A stretch of DNA of 64,000 bases, taken from positions 1-64,000 of the forward strand of contig JAISWB010000096.1 of NCBI GenBank assembly GCA_031271265.1, written 5' to 3'. Below the pieces are notes generated by a model. That model saw only the letters and a list, made by a program, of their open reading frames with translations. It was not told where the DNA came from and ran no database searches. The position numbers and the translations under genes are program-made. Source of the DNA: Desulfovibrio sp. (GTDB taxonomy: Bacteria; Desulfobacterota; Desulfovibrionia; Desulfovibrionales; Desulfovibrionaceae). Positions within the stretch are counted from its first letter, which is position 1; each line of letters starts with the position of its first letter. Positions 47,865 to 58,247 of this stretch are shown piece after piece.

Positions 47865-49031
47865 ATGATACGCCTGCTGACCGCGTACACCTGTGAACTC
47901 GACGATATCAACGGCGCCGTTGATGAAATCATGCAGCAGTTACAGTTGGAAAAACGCCTGCTGCGGCATTCCGTCGGGATATTGGCATTTCATCCGGAAT
48001 TTCTGGAAACGGGCGTCGTCAAAGCCGTCAGCGACGCTCTCCCCTTCGATGCCGTCGGCGGCACGGCTTCCACCACGGCGGTGACGGGAGCGATGGGCGA
48101 CCTGATGCTGACCGTCGGCGTGCTCACGAGCGACGACATCCTGTTCCGGACGGGTGCTTGCTGCCTCGCGCAGGAAGAACCGCAGGCCGCGATACAGCGG
48201 CTGTATGCGCGGCTCGTGCCGCCTTTCACGGAAAAACCGGCACTGCTGTTCACCTTGGCGCCGGTCATGGCCGACTTTTCGGGCGATGATTTCATTGCGG
48301 CCCTGGATGCAGTTTCCGGCGGAGTTCCCGTGTTCGGGTCCTTGCCCTTTACGCATATGCCCGACTCAAGCGGCATTGAAATCTGTTGCAACGGCGAACA
48401 TCATGCCGGCCTGTTTACGCTTGTCGCCATGTTCGGTGAGGTCAATCCCGAATTTTACCATACAGACATACCGGACGACAGGATCATACATAAAAAGGCC
48501 GTCATCACCGGGGCCGTGAAAAACAGGATTCAGAGCATCAACAACATTGCATCGCTCGACTATCTTGAGTCCATAGGCTTGGCGGAAAAAGGCAGCATCG
48601 CAGGCATCGGCGCCCTTCCCTTCGTCCTGACCCTGGACGACGGTTCCCGCGTGGTGCGCTCCGCGTACAGCATCGCGGGGGAAGGAGAGATTCTGACGTA
48701 CGGCGCCGTCCCCCAAGGCGCGAAGATCGGTTTTGCCGACGGCAGCGCCGCCTATGTGCTCCAATCCGTAAAGGACGACATAGCCCGCGCCGTTGCGGCC
48801 CGGGGATCCTCCGATGCGCTGATTGTCTCCTGTGAGGGCCGCAAATGGACTATCGGCACGGACGCAACGGCGGAGATAAAAGAACTGGCCGAGCATCTGG
48901 ACCGGTCATGTGCATACCAGTTCGCCTACGCGGCAGGCGAACTCTGCCCCGTGAAAAACCTCGGCGGCCGGACGGTCAACGCTTTTCATAATTTTTCGAT
49001 GATCGCCTGTGTGTTGCGGTCCGGACGGTGA
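47865..49031 (+). CDS. FIST sensory domain protein (paralog 1)
   Basis: FIST N/C layout; about collinear with the 51589-52740 protein (FLETGVVKAVSDALPFDAVGGT vs FLETGVIKAVSAALPFDSIGGT). Confidence 0.85.
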   Translation: MIRLLTAYTCELDDINGAVDEIMQQLQLEKRLLRHSVGILAFHPEFLETGVVKAVSDALPFDAVGGTASTTAVTGAMGDLMLTVGVLTSDDILFRTGACCLAQEEPQAAIQRLYARLVPPFTEKPALLFTLAPVMADFSGDDFIAALDAVSGGVPVFGSLPFTHMPDSSGIEICCNGEHHAGLFTLVAMFGEVNPEFYHTDIPDDRIIHKKAVITGAVKNRIQSINNIASLDYLESIGLAEKGSIAGIGALPFVLTLDDGSRVVRSAYSIAGEGEILTYGAVPQGAKIGFADGSAAYVLQSVKDDIARAVAARGSSDALIVSCEGRKWTIGTDATAEIKELAEHLDRSCAYQFAYAAGELCPVKNLGGRTVNAFHNFSMIACVLRSGR

Positions 49032-49093
49032 TGCGGCAGGCGTTCGCTTTAGCGGCCGAGGTCTGCTGAAAATATTGCTGATTTCTGCAGAAA

Positions 49094-51586
49094 TCAGTAA
49101 TCGGCGTTTCCCTTGAGCAGCGCGCCGATTATCTCCTCCGCTTTTTGGAAGTCAGCCTCCAGGGCGCAATCGGCCGTCGCGGATACGGCTTCCCGCAACG
49201 CTTCCGGCAAAGTCAGGGCCTGCAGATACGCCAAGGCGGCATCCGTCGCGTCGATGTCTTTTGTCTCCAACGCCTTCAGCAGGCGCATCAGGGCGTTGTC
49301 GATTTCCGGCCCGCGCGCCTCCGCGCCGTCTCCGGAGCGGGCTGTGGTCGATGCCTGCGCAACGACCTCGCCTATCCGCTCCGCAAGGGCGGCAAGCGTT
49401 TCCCGAAACGGCGCAAGATGTTCGCGGATCACGGGCATCTCGCCCTCGCGCCCCGCCTTTTCCAGCAAGGCGGCCGTCTGCGACAAGGTGTCCGCGCCGA
49501 CAGCGGCCAGGGCGCTTTTCAGGGCGTGAACCTGCGTTACGAAGGCGCGCAGGGAACCGGCCGGGCTTTGCCCGGAAGTTTCCGCAGGAGTCTTCGCAGG
49601 ACTCTCTCCCCCGGCGGCGTCCGAAGATGAGGCGTCCGGCTCGCGCGCAAGCAACGCCGCCGCGGCTTGCGCATCCCGCCGGAACACCGTCAGCAAATCC
49701 AGGTAGCGGCGTTGCGACCCGCCGACCACGGCAATCCCGGCGGCGGTATTCAGCCCCGCGATTTCCGGAAACAACGGCGCAGCATCATCTTCTGCGCCTT
49801 GTTGTTCGCCGTTCCCGCAGCCGTTCCCGCCCGAACCGTTGTCGTCGTCCAACGGCAGTTTTCGACGTTTAGCATCGGGAATCCACTTTCTCAGCAACGC
49901 GTCCAGCTTGGGCACTTCTATGGGTTTGGAAAGAAAGTCGTTGAAACCGTTTGCCAGGAACATTTCACGCATGCCGGAAACGGCGTTGGCCGTGAGCGCG
50001 ACGACAGGCATCGTCCGGCAACGTTCATCGGGCATGGCCCTGACGGCACGCGTAGCTTCCATGCCGTCCATGCCCGGCATCATGTGATCCATGAGGACAA
50101 GATCGTAAGTATACGCTTCAATCATAGCCAGAGCATCCTCTCCGCTCCGGCAGGCGTCGGTTTTCATCCTGTACGGTGCGAGCAGGCCTTCCGCCACCAT
50201 CAGGTTGGTATCCATGTCGTCGACGATGAGCACGCGAACATCCGGGGCGGTAAAACGAATATCCCGCCCCCGGACCTTGCCGGCCGACCTGCCGCTCAGG
50301 GAACCCATGGGACGGGCATCGGCTATGCCCTGGACGACGGTCGCGGTGAAGGTCGATCCGGTCCCGTACTCGCTCGTCACGCGCGTATCGCCGCCCATGG
50401 CGCGGCACAGGCTGCGCGCAATGGCCAGACCCAGACCTGTACCCTGAATGGCCCTGTTGTGCATTTGGTCAAGGCGGACAAAATCCCCGAACAGGCGCGG
50501 CAAATGCTCGGGCTTTATGCCGATGCCGCTGTCGGCGACCGTGAATGTCAACTTGACCGTATCCGAAGACAACAATTCGTATTTGACCGTAAACCTGATG
50601 AAACCTTTACGGGTGTATTTGACGGCATTGGACAAAAGATTCAACAAGATCTGGCGCACACGCATTTCATCGCCGAAGAGCGCGGCCGGTATGGATTCAT
50701 CCAGCTCACTTTCGAACACCAAAGGCTTGTCTTCAAGACGGACCTTGATAATCATCAATATATCGTTCAGCAGGGAAGCTGTATCATAACGCGTCGGCGC
50801 GATCTCCATCCGACCCGATTCAATCTTGGAAAAATCAAGGATATCGTTGATAATGGACAGCAGGTTCGCTCCGGCTTGCTGTATCCCGGTGATGTATTCC
50901 ATGCATTGCGCTTTGCCGTAGTGCATGGCGGCCAGTTCGCTCAGTCCCATGACGGCGTTCATGGGAGTGCGTATTTCATGGCTCATGCGGGCCAGAAAAA
51001 GGCTTTTGGCAAGACTGGCCTGTTCCGCCTTTTCCTTGGCTGTGGCCAGCTCGGTAATATCGTGCAGAAGCAGCATGAAGCCTTCAACAGCGCTTCCCTG
51101 GTCCACAAGAGGCGTTATGTAGACGGAAAACACGCATACTTCATTTTTTTCACCGATACGGAGGGAGGCCTCGGCGCTGATGGTGCCTTTATCACGGTAG
51201 GCTTGCGTGAACAGGTCCGCTATCGGCGCCAGTGAAAAGCCGCTCTTCTGCGATATTTCGACAAGATCGGGAAAAGTTAAGCCCTTGAGCGTATCGACGT
51301 TCTCAATACCGACGAGTTTAAGGAACCGGTCCGTGCAGTATGCGACCTCTCCTTGCTTGTCCAGCAGCAGGATACTGTTGATGCTGTTGCTCAGCAGCAT
51401 GTTCAGGTATTTTTCCTGCCGCAATTTCTCAATTTGTAAATTCGCATAGAAACGCGTCTGGGCCTGGGTAAAGGAATCCGCCAGCGTCATGGAGTTTTTC
51501 AGCGCCGTATTTTCCCGCTGCAATTTGCGTATCTGCACTTTAAGCGCCGTTACGGCGGCGGATTCATCAGGCGTGGTGTCGTTCAT
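49094..51586 (-). CDS. Hybrid sensor histidine kinase (PAS-HisKA-HATPase-REC-HPt)
   Basis: FLARMSHEIRTPMNAVMGLSEL; GTGLGLAIARSLCRAMGGD; DLVLMDHMMPGMDGMEATRAVR; HPt-like VHALKSALAAVGADTLS. Confidence 0.93.
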   Translation of the reverse strand: MNDTTPDESAAVTALKVQIRKLQRENTALKNSMTLADSFTQAQTRFYANLQIEKLRQEKYLNMLLSNSINSILLLDKQGEVAYCTDRFLKLVGIENVDTLKGLTFPDLVEISQKSGFSLAPIADLFTQAYRDKGTISAEASLRIGEKNEVCVFSVYITPLVDQGSAVEGFMLLLHDITELATAKEKAEQASLAKSLFLARMSHEIRTPMNAVMGLSELAAMHYGKAQCMEYITGIQQAGANLLSIINDILDFSKIESGRMEIAPTRYDTASLLNDILMIIKVRLEDKPLVFESELDESIPAALFGDEMRVRQILLNLLSNAVKYTRKGFIRFTVKYELLSSDTVKLTFTVADSGIGIKPEHLPRLFGDFVRLDQMHNRAIQGTGLGLAIARSLCRAMGGDTRVTSEYGTGSTFTATVVQGIADARPMGSLSGRSAGKVRGRDIRFTAPDVRVLIVDDMDTNLMVAEGLLAPYRMKTDACRSGEDALAMIEAYTYDLVLMDHMMPGMDGMEATRAVRAMPDERCRTMPVVALTANAVSGMREMFLANGFNDFLSKPIEVPKLDALLRKWIPDAKRRKLPLDDDNGSGGNGCGNGEQQGAEDDAAPLFPEIAGLNTAAGIAVVGGSQRRYLDLLTVFRRDAQAAAALLAREPDASSSDAAGGESPAKTPAETSGQSPAGSLRAFVTQVHALKSALAAVGADTLSQTAALLEKAGREGEMPVIREHLAPFRETLAALAERIGEVVAQASTTARSGDGAEARGPEIDNALMRLLKALETKDIDATDAALAYLQALTLPEALREAVSATADCALEADFQKAEEIIGALLKGNADY

Positions 51587-51588
51587 GG

Positions 51589-52740
51589 TTACAGTACGCA
51601 GGCAATCATTGAAAAATTCTGGAAGCTGTTGACAAGCCGGCCGTCGCGATTTTTCACGGGACAGAATTCTCCGCCGGCATAGATGATGCGGTAGGGGAGC
51701 AGGGGACCCAGGCAGTCGACCACTTCCCGCATTTCCGCGGTCGGTCGCATGCCGAGCGTCCATTTGCGGGCGCTGCAGGAGACGATCAGCACGCTTGCTC
51801 TTCCGGAAGCAGCGACGGCCCCGGCTATGCTTTCTCTTGCGGAGTTGAGGACAAATTCCGCGTTGCAGTCGGAAAAACCTATTGTCGCGCCCTGGGGGAC
51901 GTTGCCGTATGTCGCGATGTACCCTTCCTGCGTGGCCCGGTAGGGGGAGCGTACCAGACGGGTGCCGTCGTTCAGGCGCAGGACGAAGGGGATGGCGGCG
52001 ATGCCGGAGATGCTTCCCTTGTCGGCCAAGCCTATGGATTCAAGATAGTCGAACGCTCTCAGGCCGTTGATGCTCTGAATCAGGTGTTTTTCCGACCGGG
52101 TAATGACGGCGTTTTGATGTATCACCCTGTCGTCCGGAACGGTGGTATGGTAAAATTCCGGCTTGACATCCCCGAATAAGGCAACAAGCGTGAACAGGTT
52201 CTCCTGAGGCTCGCCGTTCATGCATGGCGAACTGTTGCCTAAGCCGGGCCGGGCACCGGCGGCCAGAGAGCCGAACACGGGAACTCCGCCGGACGCCGCG
52301 TCCAGAGCCTCGATGAAGTCGTCCCCCCCGGCGTTGTTTATGATCGGGGCGACCGTCAGGAGCAGGGCGGGCTTCTCTCCGTCATGAGGCGCGAGTTCCG
52401 CGTACAATGCCCGTATGGACGCGCCGGGGTCGTCCCCAAGGGGGACGGCGCCCGCCCTGAACTCGACATCGTCGCTCGTCAGCACGGTAACGGCCAGCAT
52501 CAGGTTCCCCAGGGCACCGGGAACTGCAAGATAGGACGTCGTTCCGCCTATGCTGTCGAAAGGCAGAGCCGCGCTCACGGCCTTGATAACGCCTGTTTCC
52601 AGGAAGTCCGGATAAAAGTCCGTCAACGCAACGGAATTGCGGAGCAGGCGTTCGTCGAGGCGCAACTGCTCCAAAATTTCCGCCGCGGTGCGCTCGATGT
52701 AGTCGATCTCCCGTGTGTATGCGGTCAGCATGCGTATCAT
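51589..52740 (-). CDS. FIST sensory domain protein (paralog 2)
   Basis: MIRMLTAYTREIDYIERTAAEILEQLRLDERLLRNSVALTDFYPDFLETGVIKAVS; ATG at 52740; stop 3 nt before the HK start. Confidence 0.85.
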   Translation of the reverse strand: MIRMLTAYTREIDYIERTAAEILEQLRLDERLLRNSVALTDFYPDFLETGVIKAVSAALPFDSIGGTTSYLAVPGALGNLMLAVTVLTSDDVEFRAGAVPLGDDPGASIRALYAELAPHDGEKPALLLTVAPIINNAGGDDFIEALDAASGGVPVFGSLAAGARPGLGNSSPCMNGEPQENLFTLVALFGDVKPEFYHTTVPDDRVIHQNAVITRSEKHLIQSINGLRAFDYLESIGLADKGSISGIAAIPFVLRLNDGTRLVRSPYRATQEGYIATYGNVPQGATIGFSDCNAEFVLNSARESIAGAVAASGRASVLIVSCSARKWTLGMRPTAEMREVVDCLGPLLPYRIIYAGGEFCPVKNRDGRLVNSFQNFSMIACVL

Positions 52741-52921
52741 GCGGTCGCCCCTGTGCGGGAGCATCCCCTGTTCTGTGGGTAGGAATAGTTCTGCGTGTCC
52801 ACGAGCCCCCTGCGTTGCGGTTGTAAACGGCAGAACGGGACCGGCGTTGCCCTGAAACGGCAACCAACGGCAATCCGCAATCTCCGGCGTACACAACTGC
52901 TGAAGCCGCATACCACGAAAA

Positions 52922-54244
52922 TTACAGGAGAGCAAGCGTGTGCAGTTGCGTGAAGCTGTCCTCCAGCGAACAGGCGGTGCCGACATCCTGGCGCAAAAAG
53001 GTGTTCGCAGGCGTGCGCGTGTCTATGGCCTTGTCTGTTTCCGGATTGGAACCGCGGGCATAGGCCCCGATATTGATCATGTCTTCCACGCGCCTGTAGG
53101 CGGCGAGTCTGGAAACGACCACGCGTCCGTCTTGCGTGACGCCGTCCGACACCAGGTCCGGGCGCAGGCGGCTTATGCTGCGCAAGACGTCTATAGCCGG
53201 AAAATGTCCTTCGTCGGCGAGTTCGCGGGTCAGCACGATATGCCCGTCGAGGATGGAACGCACGGCGTCGGCTACCGGCTCCGTGAAATCGTCGCCGTCC
53301 ACCAGGACCGTGTAGATGCCGGTGATGGACCCGGCGGCGCTGCGTCCGGCGCGTTCCAGCAGCTTGGGAAGTTGGGCGAAAACGGAGGGCGTGTAGCCCT
53401 TGGCGGCCGGAGGTTCGCCGACGGCCAGACCGATCTCGCGCGCGGCCATGGCGAAACGCGTTACGGAATCCATCATGAACAGGACATCCTGCCCCCTGTC
53501 CCGGAAGTACTCGGCCACGGCCGTGGCCGCGTAAGCCGCCCGCATGCGCAGCAGGGGCGAGCGGTCGGACGTGGCCACGACCAAAACGGAGCGCGCCGCG
53601 CCTTCCCTGCCCAAATCCTTTTCGATGAATTCAAGAACTTCGCGCCCGCGTTCACCGACCAGCCCGATGACGTTGACGTCCGCCTGCGTATAGCGGGCCA
53701 TCATGCCCATGAGCGTGGATTTGCCCACTCCGGACCCGGCCATGATGCCCATGCGCTGCCCCTTGCCCAGCGTGAGCAGGGCGTTGACCGCGCGTACCCC
53801 CACGTCCAGAGCCTCGGTTATGCGCGGCCGGGACAGGGGAGGAGGGGGATCGGCATACAGGGGCACGGATTCCGGAAGATCGACGGAAACGGAAGGATCG
53901 AGGGGTGCGCCGAAGGGGTCGAAGGCTTTGCCCCGCATATCCGGGCCGACGGGAAACAGGGGAGAACGGCCGACAACGCCGACCAGGCTGCCCGGCCGCA
54001 CCCCGCGCAGGTCGCCGTAAGGCATGAACAGCAGCGAACCGTCGCGGAACCCCACAACCTCGACGTCCACCCCGACCTCCCGCCGCGTTCCGCCGTCCGG
54101 AAAAATACGGCACACGGACCCTACCGGGGCATTCAGGCCGCTGCCTTCGGCCACCAGCCCGACGACCTTGTTGACCTTGCCGTAACAGGTTACGGGCCGA
54201 AGCGCGGACAGGGCGCGCAACGCGCCGCGCGGGGCGGAACTCAT
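52922..54244 (-). CDS. fliI: Flagellum-specific ATP synthase FliI
   Basis: GQRMGIMAGSGVGKSTLMGMMARYTQADVNVIGLVGERGREVLEFIEKDLG; MMDSVTRFAMAAREIGLAVGEPPAAKGYTPSVFAQLPKLLERAG. Confidence 0.95.
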   Translation of the reverse strand: MSSAPRGALRALSALRPVTCYGKVNKVVGLVAEGSGLNAPVGSVCRIFPDGGTRREVGVDVEVVGFRDGSLLFMPYGDLRGVRPGSLVGVVGRSPLFPVGPDMRGKAFDPFGAPLDPSVSVDLPESVPLYADPPPPLSRPRITEALDVGVRAVNALLTLGKGQRMGIMAGSGVGKSTLMGMMARYTQADVNVIGLVGERGREVLEFIEKDLGREGAARSVLVVATSDRSPLLRMRAAYAATAVAEYFRDRGQDVLFMMDSVTRFAMAAREIGLAVGEPPAAKGYTPSVFAQLPKLLERAGRSAAGSITGIYTVLVDGDDFTEPVADAVRSILDGHIVLTRELADEGHFPAIDVLRSISRLRPDLVSDGVTQDGRVVVSRLAAYRRVEDMINIGAYARGSNPETDKAIDTRTPANTFLRQDVGTACSLEDSFTQLHTLALL

Positions 54245-55068
54245 GCCGGGCGCGCGTCCGGGCCTTGCCCGGCGTTGTCCGGGGAGGGCCGCGCGGGATG
54301 CGCTCCCCCGGTTGCGCGCGCCGTATCGGTGAAACCCGCGTCCTGCCCGAAGTTTTCGGCAAGGCTGAGATCCTTGAGCACTTCGTCCACCGCCGCGATA
54401 CGGCTCTCCAGGCGCCCGTCGGCCAACGACGATTCGCTCTCCACCAGCATGCCGCCCGGAGTAATTGCCGGGTCGGCGCGCACGCGCCAGGACGCGACAT
54501 CCGGAAAACGCTCCCCGGCCGAGGCTATGATGTCCTCCAGGACGGGCGCGTCCTCAGCGCTCACGTGTATGACCAGCGTCCGGCGTTTTTCCAGAAGCGC
54601 CGCGGCTTCGTCGAGCAGGGCGGTCAGCACGGCGGCGCGCCTTTCCGACAGTTCAAGGGCCGTGATCCGCTCCACGGCCAGACGGGCCACTGCCGTGATA
54701 TCGTCGCGCTGCTGTTCGAAGATATGCGAACATTGTCCTTCTATGGCGCCCAGAACGGCGGCAAGCGACTCGGACGTCCCCGCGCGGAACTCCTCAAGTT
54801 CTTCGGAGGCCCGGGCCATGCCGGCGGCGTAGCCCGTTTTTTCCGCCTCGGCGCGGAGTTCGGCCGCCTCGGAAGCGGCCGCGGAAAGAATGTCCGCGGC
54901 CATGGCCTCCGCCTTGCGGCGCACACGCGCCAGGTATTCAGTTTCGTCCTTGTCGTTCCACGCGGTCGTCCGCCCGCGCTCGAAGCTCCCCAGACCGTAT
55001 TCGTCGCCGCGCGAGTAAATCGTGCCCCACGCATCGGCGCGTTTTTCCCCTGCGTCAGACAAAGACAT
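54241..55068 (-). CDS. fliH: Flagellar assembly protein FliH
   Basis: Position between fliI and fliG; coiled-coil then GMLVESESSLADGRLESRIAAVDEVL. Confidence 0.85.
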   Translation of the reverse strand: MSLSDAGEKRADAWGTIYSRGDEYGLGSFERGRTTAWNDKDETEYLARVRRKAEAMAADILSAAASEAAELRAEAEKTGYAAGMARASEELEEFRAGTSESLAAVLGAIEGQCSHIFEQQRDDITAVARLAVERITALELSERRAAVLTALLDEAAALLEKRRTLVIHVSAEDAPVLEDIIASAGERFPDVASWRVRADPAITPGGMLVESESSLADGRLESRIAAVDEVLKDLSLAENFGQDAGFTDTARATGGAHPARPSPDNAGQGPDARPA

Positions 55069-56068
55069 CGCCTCCGCCGCGGCTGATCATGATGCGGCCC
55101 TCGCCTTCCAGTTTGCGCACTACCTTGACGATGTTCTGCTGCGCGGCCTCGACGTCCGAAAGCCGCGTCGGCCCCATGATTTCCAGGTCTTCGCGGATCA
55201 TGTTCCCGGCGCGCTCGGACATGTTCCTGAAGAACAGCGCCTTCATGTCGTCCGTTGCCCCGCGCAGGGCCATGGTCAGATCCTCGTTGGAAATTTCCTT
55301 GAGAATCTCGCGGACGGAGCGGTCTTCAAGACCCTTGACATCCTCGAAGACGAACATGAGGTTGCGGATTTCCTCGGCCATTGAGGACGAGGTTTCCTCG
55401 ATTTCCGCCAGCACCTCTTCTTCGGTGGCGCGGTCCACGGCATTGAGAATCTCAGCCACGGAGTTGATGCCGCCCACTTTCTTTCCTTCTTTTCCGCCCA
55501 TAGCTATCAGTTGGCTCTCCAGCACCCTGTCGACAGCCATGAGCATATCTTCGGGCACGGACTCCAGGTTGGCGAGGCGGATGAGAATTTCCGACCGCAC
55601 GCCGGTCGGCAGTTTGGTCAGCAGGTCCGCCGCCTGATCCGTAGGAAGGTTGCCCAGGATCAGCGCCAGTGTCTGGGGATGTTCGTTGCGCAGGATCTGC
55701 GCCAGTATCTTGGTGGACACCTTGCCTATGCCCCTGAAAGGCACGGGGCCGGTGTCCAGTTCCAGATAATCGCTTACATATTTGGCCGTATCGCTGTCCA
55801 CATTGGGCAGCAACAGGCGTTTGACGGCGTCCTGCCCGCCCCTGACCAGTTCGCGCCCCGTGACCAGAGCATGGTAGTATTCGCGCAGAACCGCCTCGAC
55901 CAGTTCCTTGGGCACCGTTTCCATCTGCAGCATGGCTTTGGAAACGGCGGCCAGCTCGTCGCGGTTCATACGCTTGAAGACCTCGGCGGCGAACTGTTCA
56001 CCCATGGTGAGCAGCAAAACCGCTGTCTTTTTCGCGCCTTCAAGGGAAAACTGAGTGTCCGTCGCCAT
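55055..56068 (-). CDS. fliG: Flagellar motor switch protein FliG
   Basis: LILGNLPTDQAADLLTKLPTGVRSEILIRLANLESVPEDML; MFVFEDVKGLEDRSVREILKEISNEDLTMALRGA. Confidence 0.95.
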   Translation of the reverse strand: MATDTQFSLEGAKKTAVLLLTMGEQFAAEVFKRMNRDELAAVSKAMLQMETVPKELVEAVLREYYHALVTGRELVRGGQDAVKRLLLPNVDSDTAKYVSDYLELDTGPVPFRGIGKVSTKILAQILRNEHPQTLALILGNLPTDQAADLLTKLPTGVRSEILIRLANLESVPEDMLMAVDRVLESQLIAMGGKEGKKVGGINSVAEILNAVDRATEEEVLAEIEETSSSMAEEIRNLMFVFEDVKGLEDRSVREILKEISNEDLTMALRGATDDMKALFFRNMSERAGNMIREDLEIMGPTRLSDVEAAQQNIVKVVRKLEGEGRIMISRGGGDVFV

Positions 56069-56134
56069 ATTCCGATCCTCCGCCGGCCGAGGAATAAGTT
56101 ACGCGTGTACCGTGAAGCCTGCAATCGGATAAAT

Positions 56135-57778
56135 TCAGGCCGCCTTGGCCGGGACGGAAGCGGGCACGGCCGTTCCGCCGGTCTTGAGCCAACTCCTGAG
56201 AATTCCGATGGCCTGTTCGATGTTCTGCTCACTCAGTTGCATGGCATGGACCTTGATGTCCTCGAGTTTTTCCAGCATGGCGGTGGCGGCCACGGCTTCC
56301 TCGTCGTCTTCCATGAGGGCCAGGCGCTCGTCCGCGGCGGCCAGACCTTCCAGTCCTTCGATGCCTTCAAGCATCGTGCCTTCGACCTTGGGACGGATCA
56401 GGGCCATGATGACCGGACGGACGATCAGGAGCAGGAAAAGAAAGGCCAGCAAGGCATTGAGCAGGGGTTTGCCGAAGCGCAGGGCGTTGTCGGCCAGGTA
56501 GCCGGCCATGCCCTTGGGCGCATCCAGTTCCACGCCCTGGAAGGCGATGTTGCTCACTTCCAGGGTATCGCCCCTGGCCGAGTCGTAACCCACCGCGTTG
56601 GCCACAAGCTGGCGAATGCGCTGCATTTCCTCGGCAGAGCGGGGAGCGAAGACGCTCGTGCCGTCGTCATTTTTCTCATAGTTGCCGTCCACGACCACGG
56701 CAACACTAAGGCGGTCCACGGTGCCGACATCGGACACTATGTTTTGTTCTTCCTTGTTGATTTCAAAGTTGGTGGAGCGGTTTTCGCTGGTGGAATTCTG
56801 GTTGGACACGGTGCCGGACGGGCCGTCGCCCCTGAAATTCGGGTCCGGAACTCCGCCTTCAATAGCCGCCCGTCCCTGGGTACCGGTTTCCGAGCGCGTT
56901 TCCGAGCGCACCACGGTTTTTTCCGGGTCAAACAGTTCGCGGCGGATGGTTTTCCGGCTGAAATCCAGTTCCGCGTTGACCCTGGCGATGACCCGGCCCG
57001 CGCCGACCACGGGCATGAGCATTTCTTCTATACGCCGCTCCAGGGTTCGCTGGGCGGTCATTTTGTAATCGTGTTGCGTGCGGGTCAGTCCGTCCAGGCT
57101 ACCTTCCTCTTCGGGCTGGTAGAGGGATTTGCCGTTGGTGTCGGCTATGGACACCTTGCCCTTGTCCAGGCCTTCCACGGCCATAGTCACCAGATTGACC
57201 AGGGCCTCGATGTCGCTGCGTTCCATCTTTCTCATGCCCGACAGCTTCAGCAGCACCGAAGCCGACGGTTTTTGCTGTTCCTCGATAAAGAGGCTGCGGT
57301 TGGGTACGACAAGGTGGACCCTGGCGCTTTCCACGCCGGGAAACTCGCTGATCGTGCGGGCCAGTTCGCCTTCAAGGGCGCGGCGGTAGAAGAGCTTCTG
57401 CACGAAATCGGTCTGCCCGACCTTGACGTCGTCGAAAATTTCAAAGCCCACGCCCTGCCCGGTCATGATATTCTGCCCGGCTATGCTGATGCGCAGGGCA
57501 TGTACCCTGTCCTCGGGCACCATGACGGCGCTGCCGTTCTTTTCCAATTTGTAGTCGACCTTTTCGGTTTCCAGCGCCTTGATGACGTTTGCGGCGTCCT
57601 GCGGGGTAAGATCGGCATAGAGCAGGCCGTATTCCTCGCCTCCCAGCCAGACGGCCAACACCAGAAAGCTGCCCACCGCGAGTACGGACAGGCCGCCCAA
57701 AAACACGCGCTGAGTTATGTTTCTGCCGGACCAGAAGTCAAATATGCGGCTCTTGGCCGATTCCAGAAAGGGCGACAT
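56135..57778 (-). CDS. fliF: Flagellar M-ring protein FliF
   Basis: GLLYADLTPQDAANVIKALE; RALEGELARTISEFPGVESARVHLVVPNRSLFIEEQQKPSASVLLKL. Confidence 0.95.
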   Translation of the reverse strand: MSPFLESAKSRIFDFWSGRNITQRVFLGGLSVLAVGSFLVLAVWLGGEEYGLLYADLTPQDAANVIKALETEKVDYKLEKNGSAVMVPEDRVHALRISIAGQNIMTGQGVGFEIFDDVKVGQTDFVQKLFYRRALEGELARTISEFPGVESARVHLVVPNRSLFIEEQQKPSASVLLKLSGMRKMERSDIEALVNLVTMAVEGLDKGKVSIADTNGKSLYQPEEEGSLDGLTRTQHDYKMTAQRTLERRIEEMLMPVVGAGRVIARVNAELDFSRKTIRRELFDPEKTVVRSETRSETGTQGRAAIEGGVPDPNFRGDGPSGTVSNQNSTSENRSTNFEINKEEQNIVSDVGTVDRLSVAVVVDGNYEKNDDGTSVFAPRSAEEMQRIRQLVANAVGYDSARGDTLEVSNIAFQGVELDAPKGMAGYLADNALRFGKPLLNALLAFLFLLLIVRPVIMALIRPKVEGTMLEGIEGLEGLAAADERLALMEDDEEAVAATAMLEKLEDIKVHAMQLSEQNIEQAIGILRSWLKTGGTAVPASVPAKAA

Positions 57779-57824
57779 GCGCGGCTCCTTACACTTTATT
57801 TGCGTTGCACTGTGTTACAAGTAT

Positions 57825-58157
57825 TCAGAATTGAAGCCTGGACAATTCTTTGTAGGCTTCCATCACCTTGTTGCGCACGGCGGCGGTCATGTTCATGGCC
57901 AGACTCGCCTTCTGCATGGAAATCATGAGTTCGTGCACATTCTGGTGTTCACCTGAAGCAAAGGAGGCTACAAGGTCCGAACGTTCGATCTGCGCTTTGT
58001 TGACTTTTTCCAGAGATGCGCCGAGCACCTCGGCGAAAGCGTCGACACGGCCCGCCTCTTTGGGCACGGTCATGCTTTTGGCCTTGTTTTCGGCCTTGGC
58101 GAAATTACGCAGGGCTTCGTTGTATGCCTTGAGTCCGACGGCTTGAATGCTCATCAA
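57825..58157 (-). CDS. fliE: Flagellar hook-basal body protein FliE
   Basis: QNVHELMISMQKASLAMNMTAAVRNKVMEAYKELSRLQ. Confidence 0.93.
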   Translation of the reverse strand: MMSIQAVGLKAYNEALRNFAKAENKAKSMTVPKEAGRVDAFAEVLGASLEKVNKAQIERSDLVASFASGEHQNVHELMISMQKASLAMNMTAAVRNKVMEAYKELSRLQF

Positions 58158-58247
58158 AAATTCCTTTACGGTTTACCGGCGCTCCCTTCCGGGAGATTCC
58201 CGATCGACTCCCGGCCGGACCGGGAAGGACTTTTCGGAACGCCTTGC

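Noticed and set aside
49667-51235. 522-aa plus-strand ORF opposite the hybrid kinase
   Set aside because: Shadow ORF; kinase motifs are on the other strand.
52940-54832. 630-aa plus-strand ORF opposite fliI/fliH
   Set aside because: Antisense shadow ORF; no domain-like sequence.
55511-57928. 805-aa plus-strand ORF opposite fliG/fliF
   Set aside because: Shadow ORF of GC-rich codons; His/Gln/Gly-rich composition, and the opposite strand encodes clear FliG and FliF.
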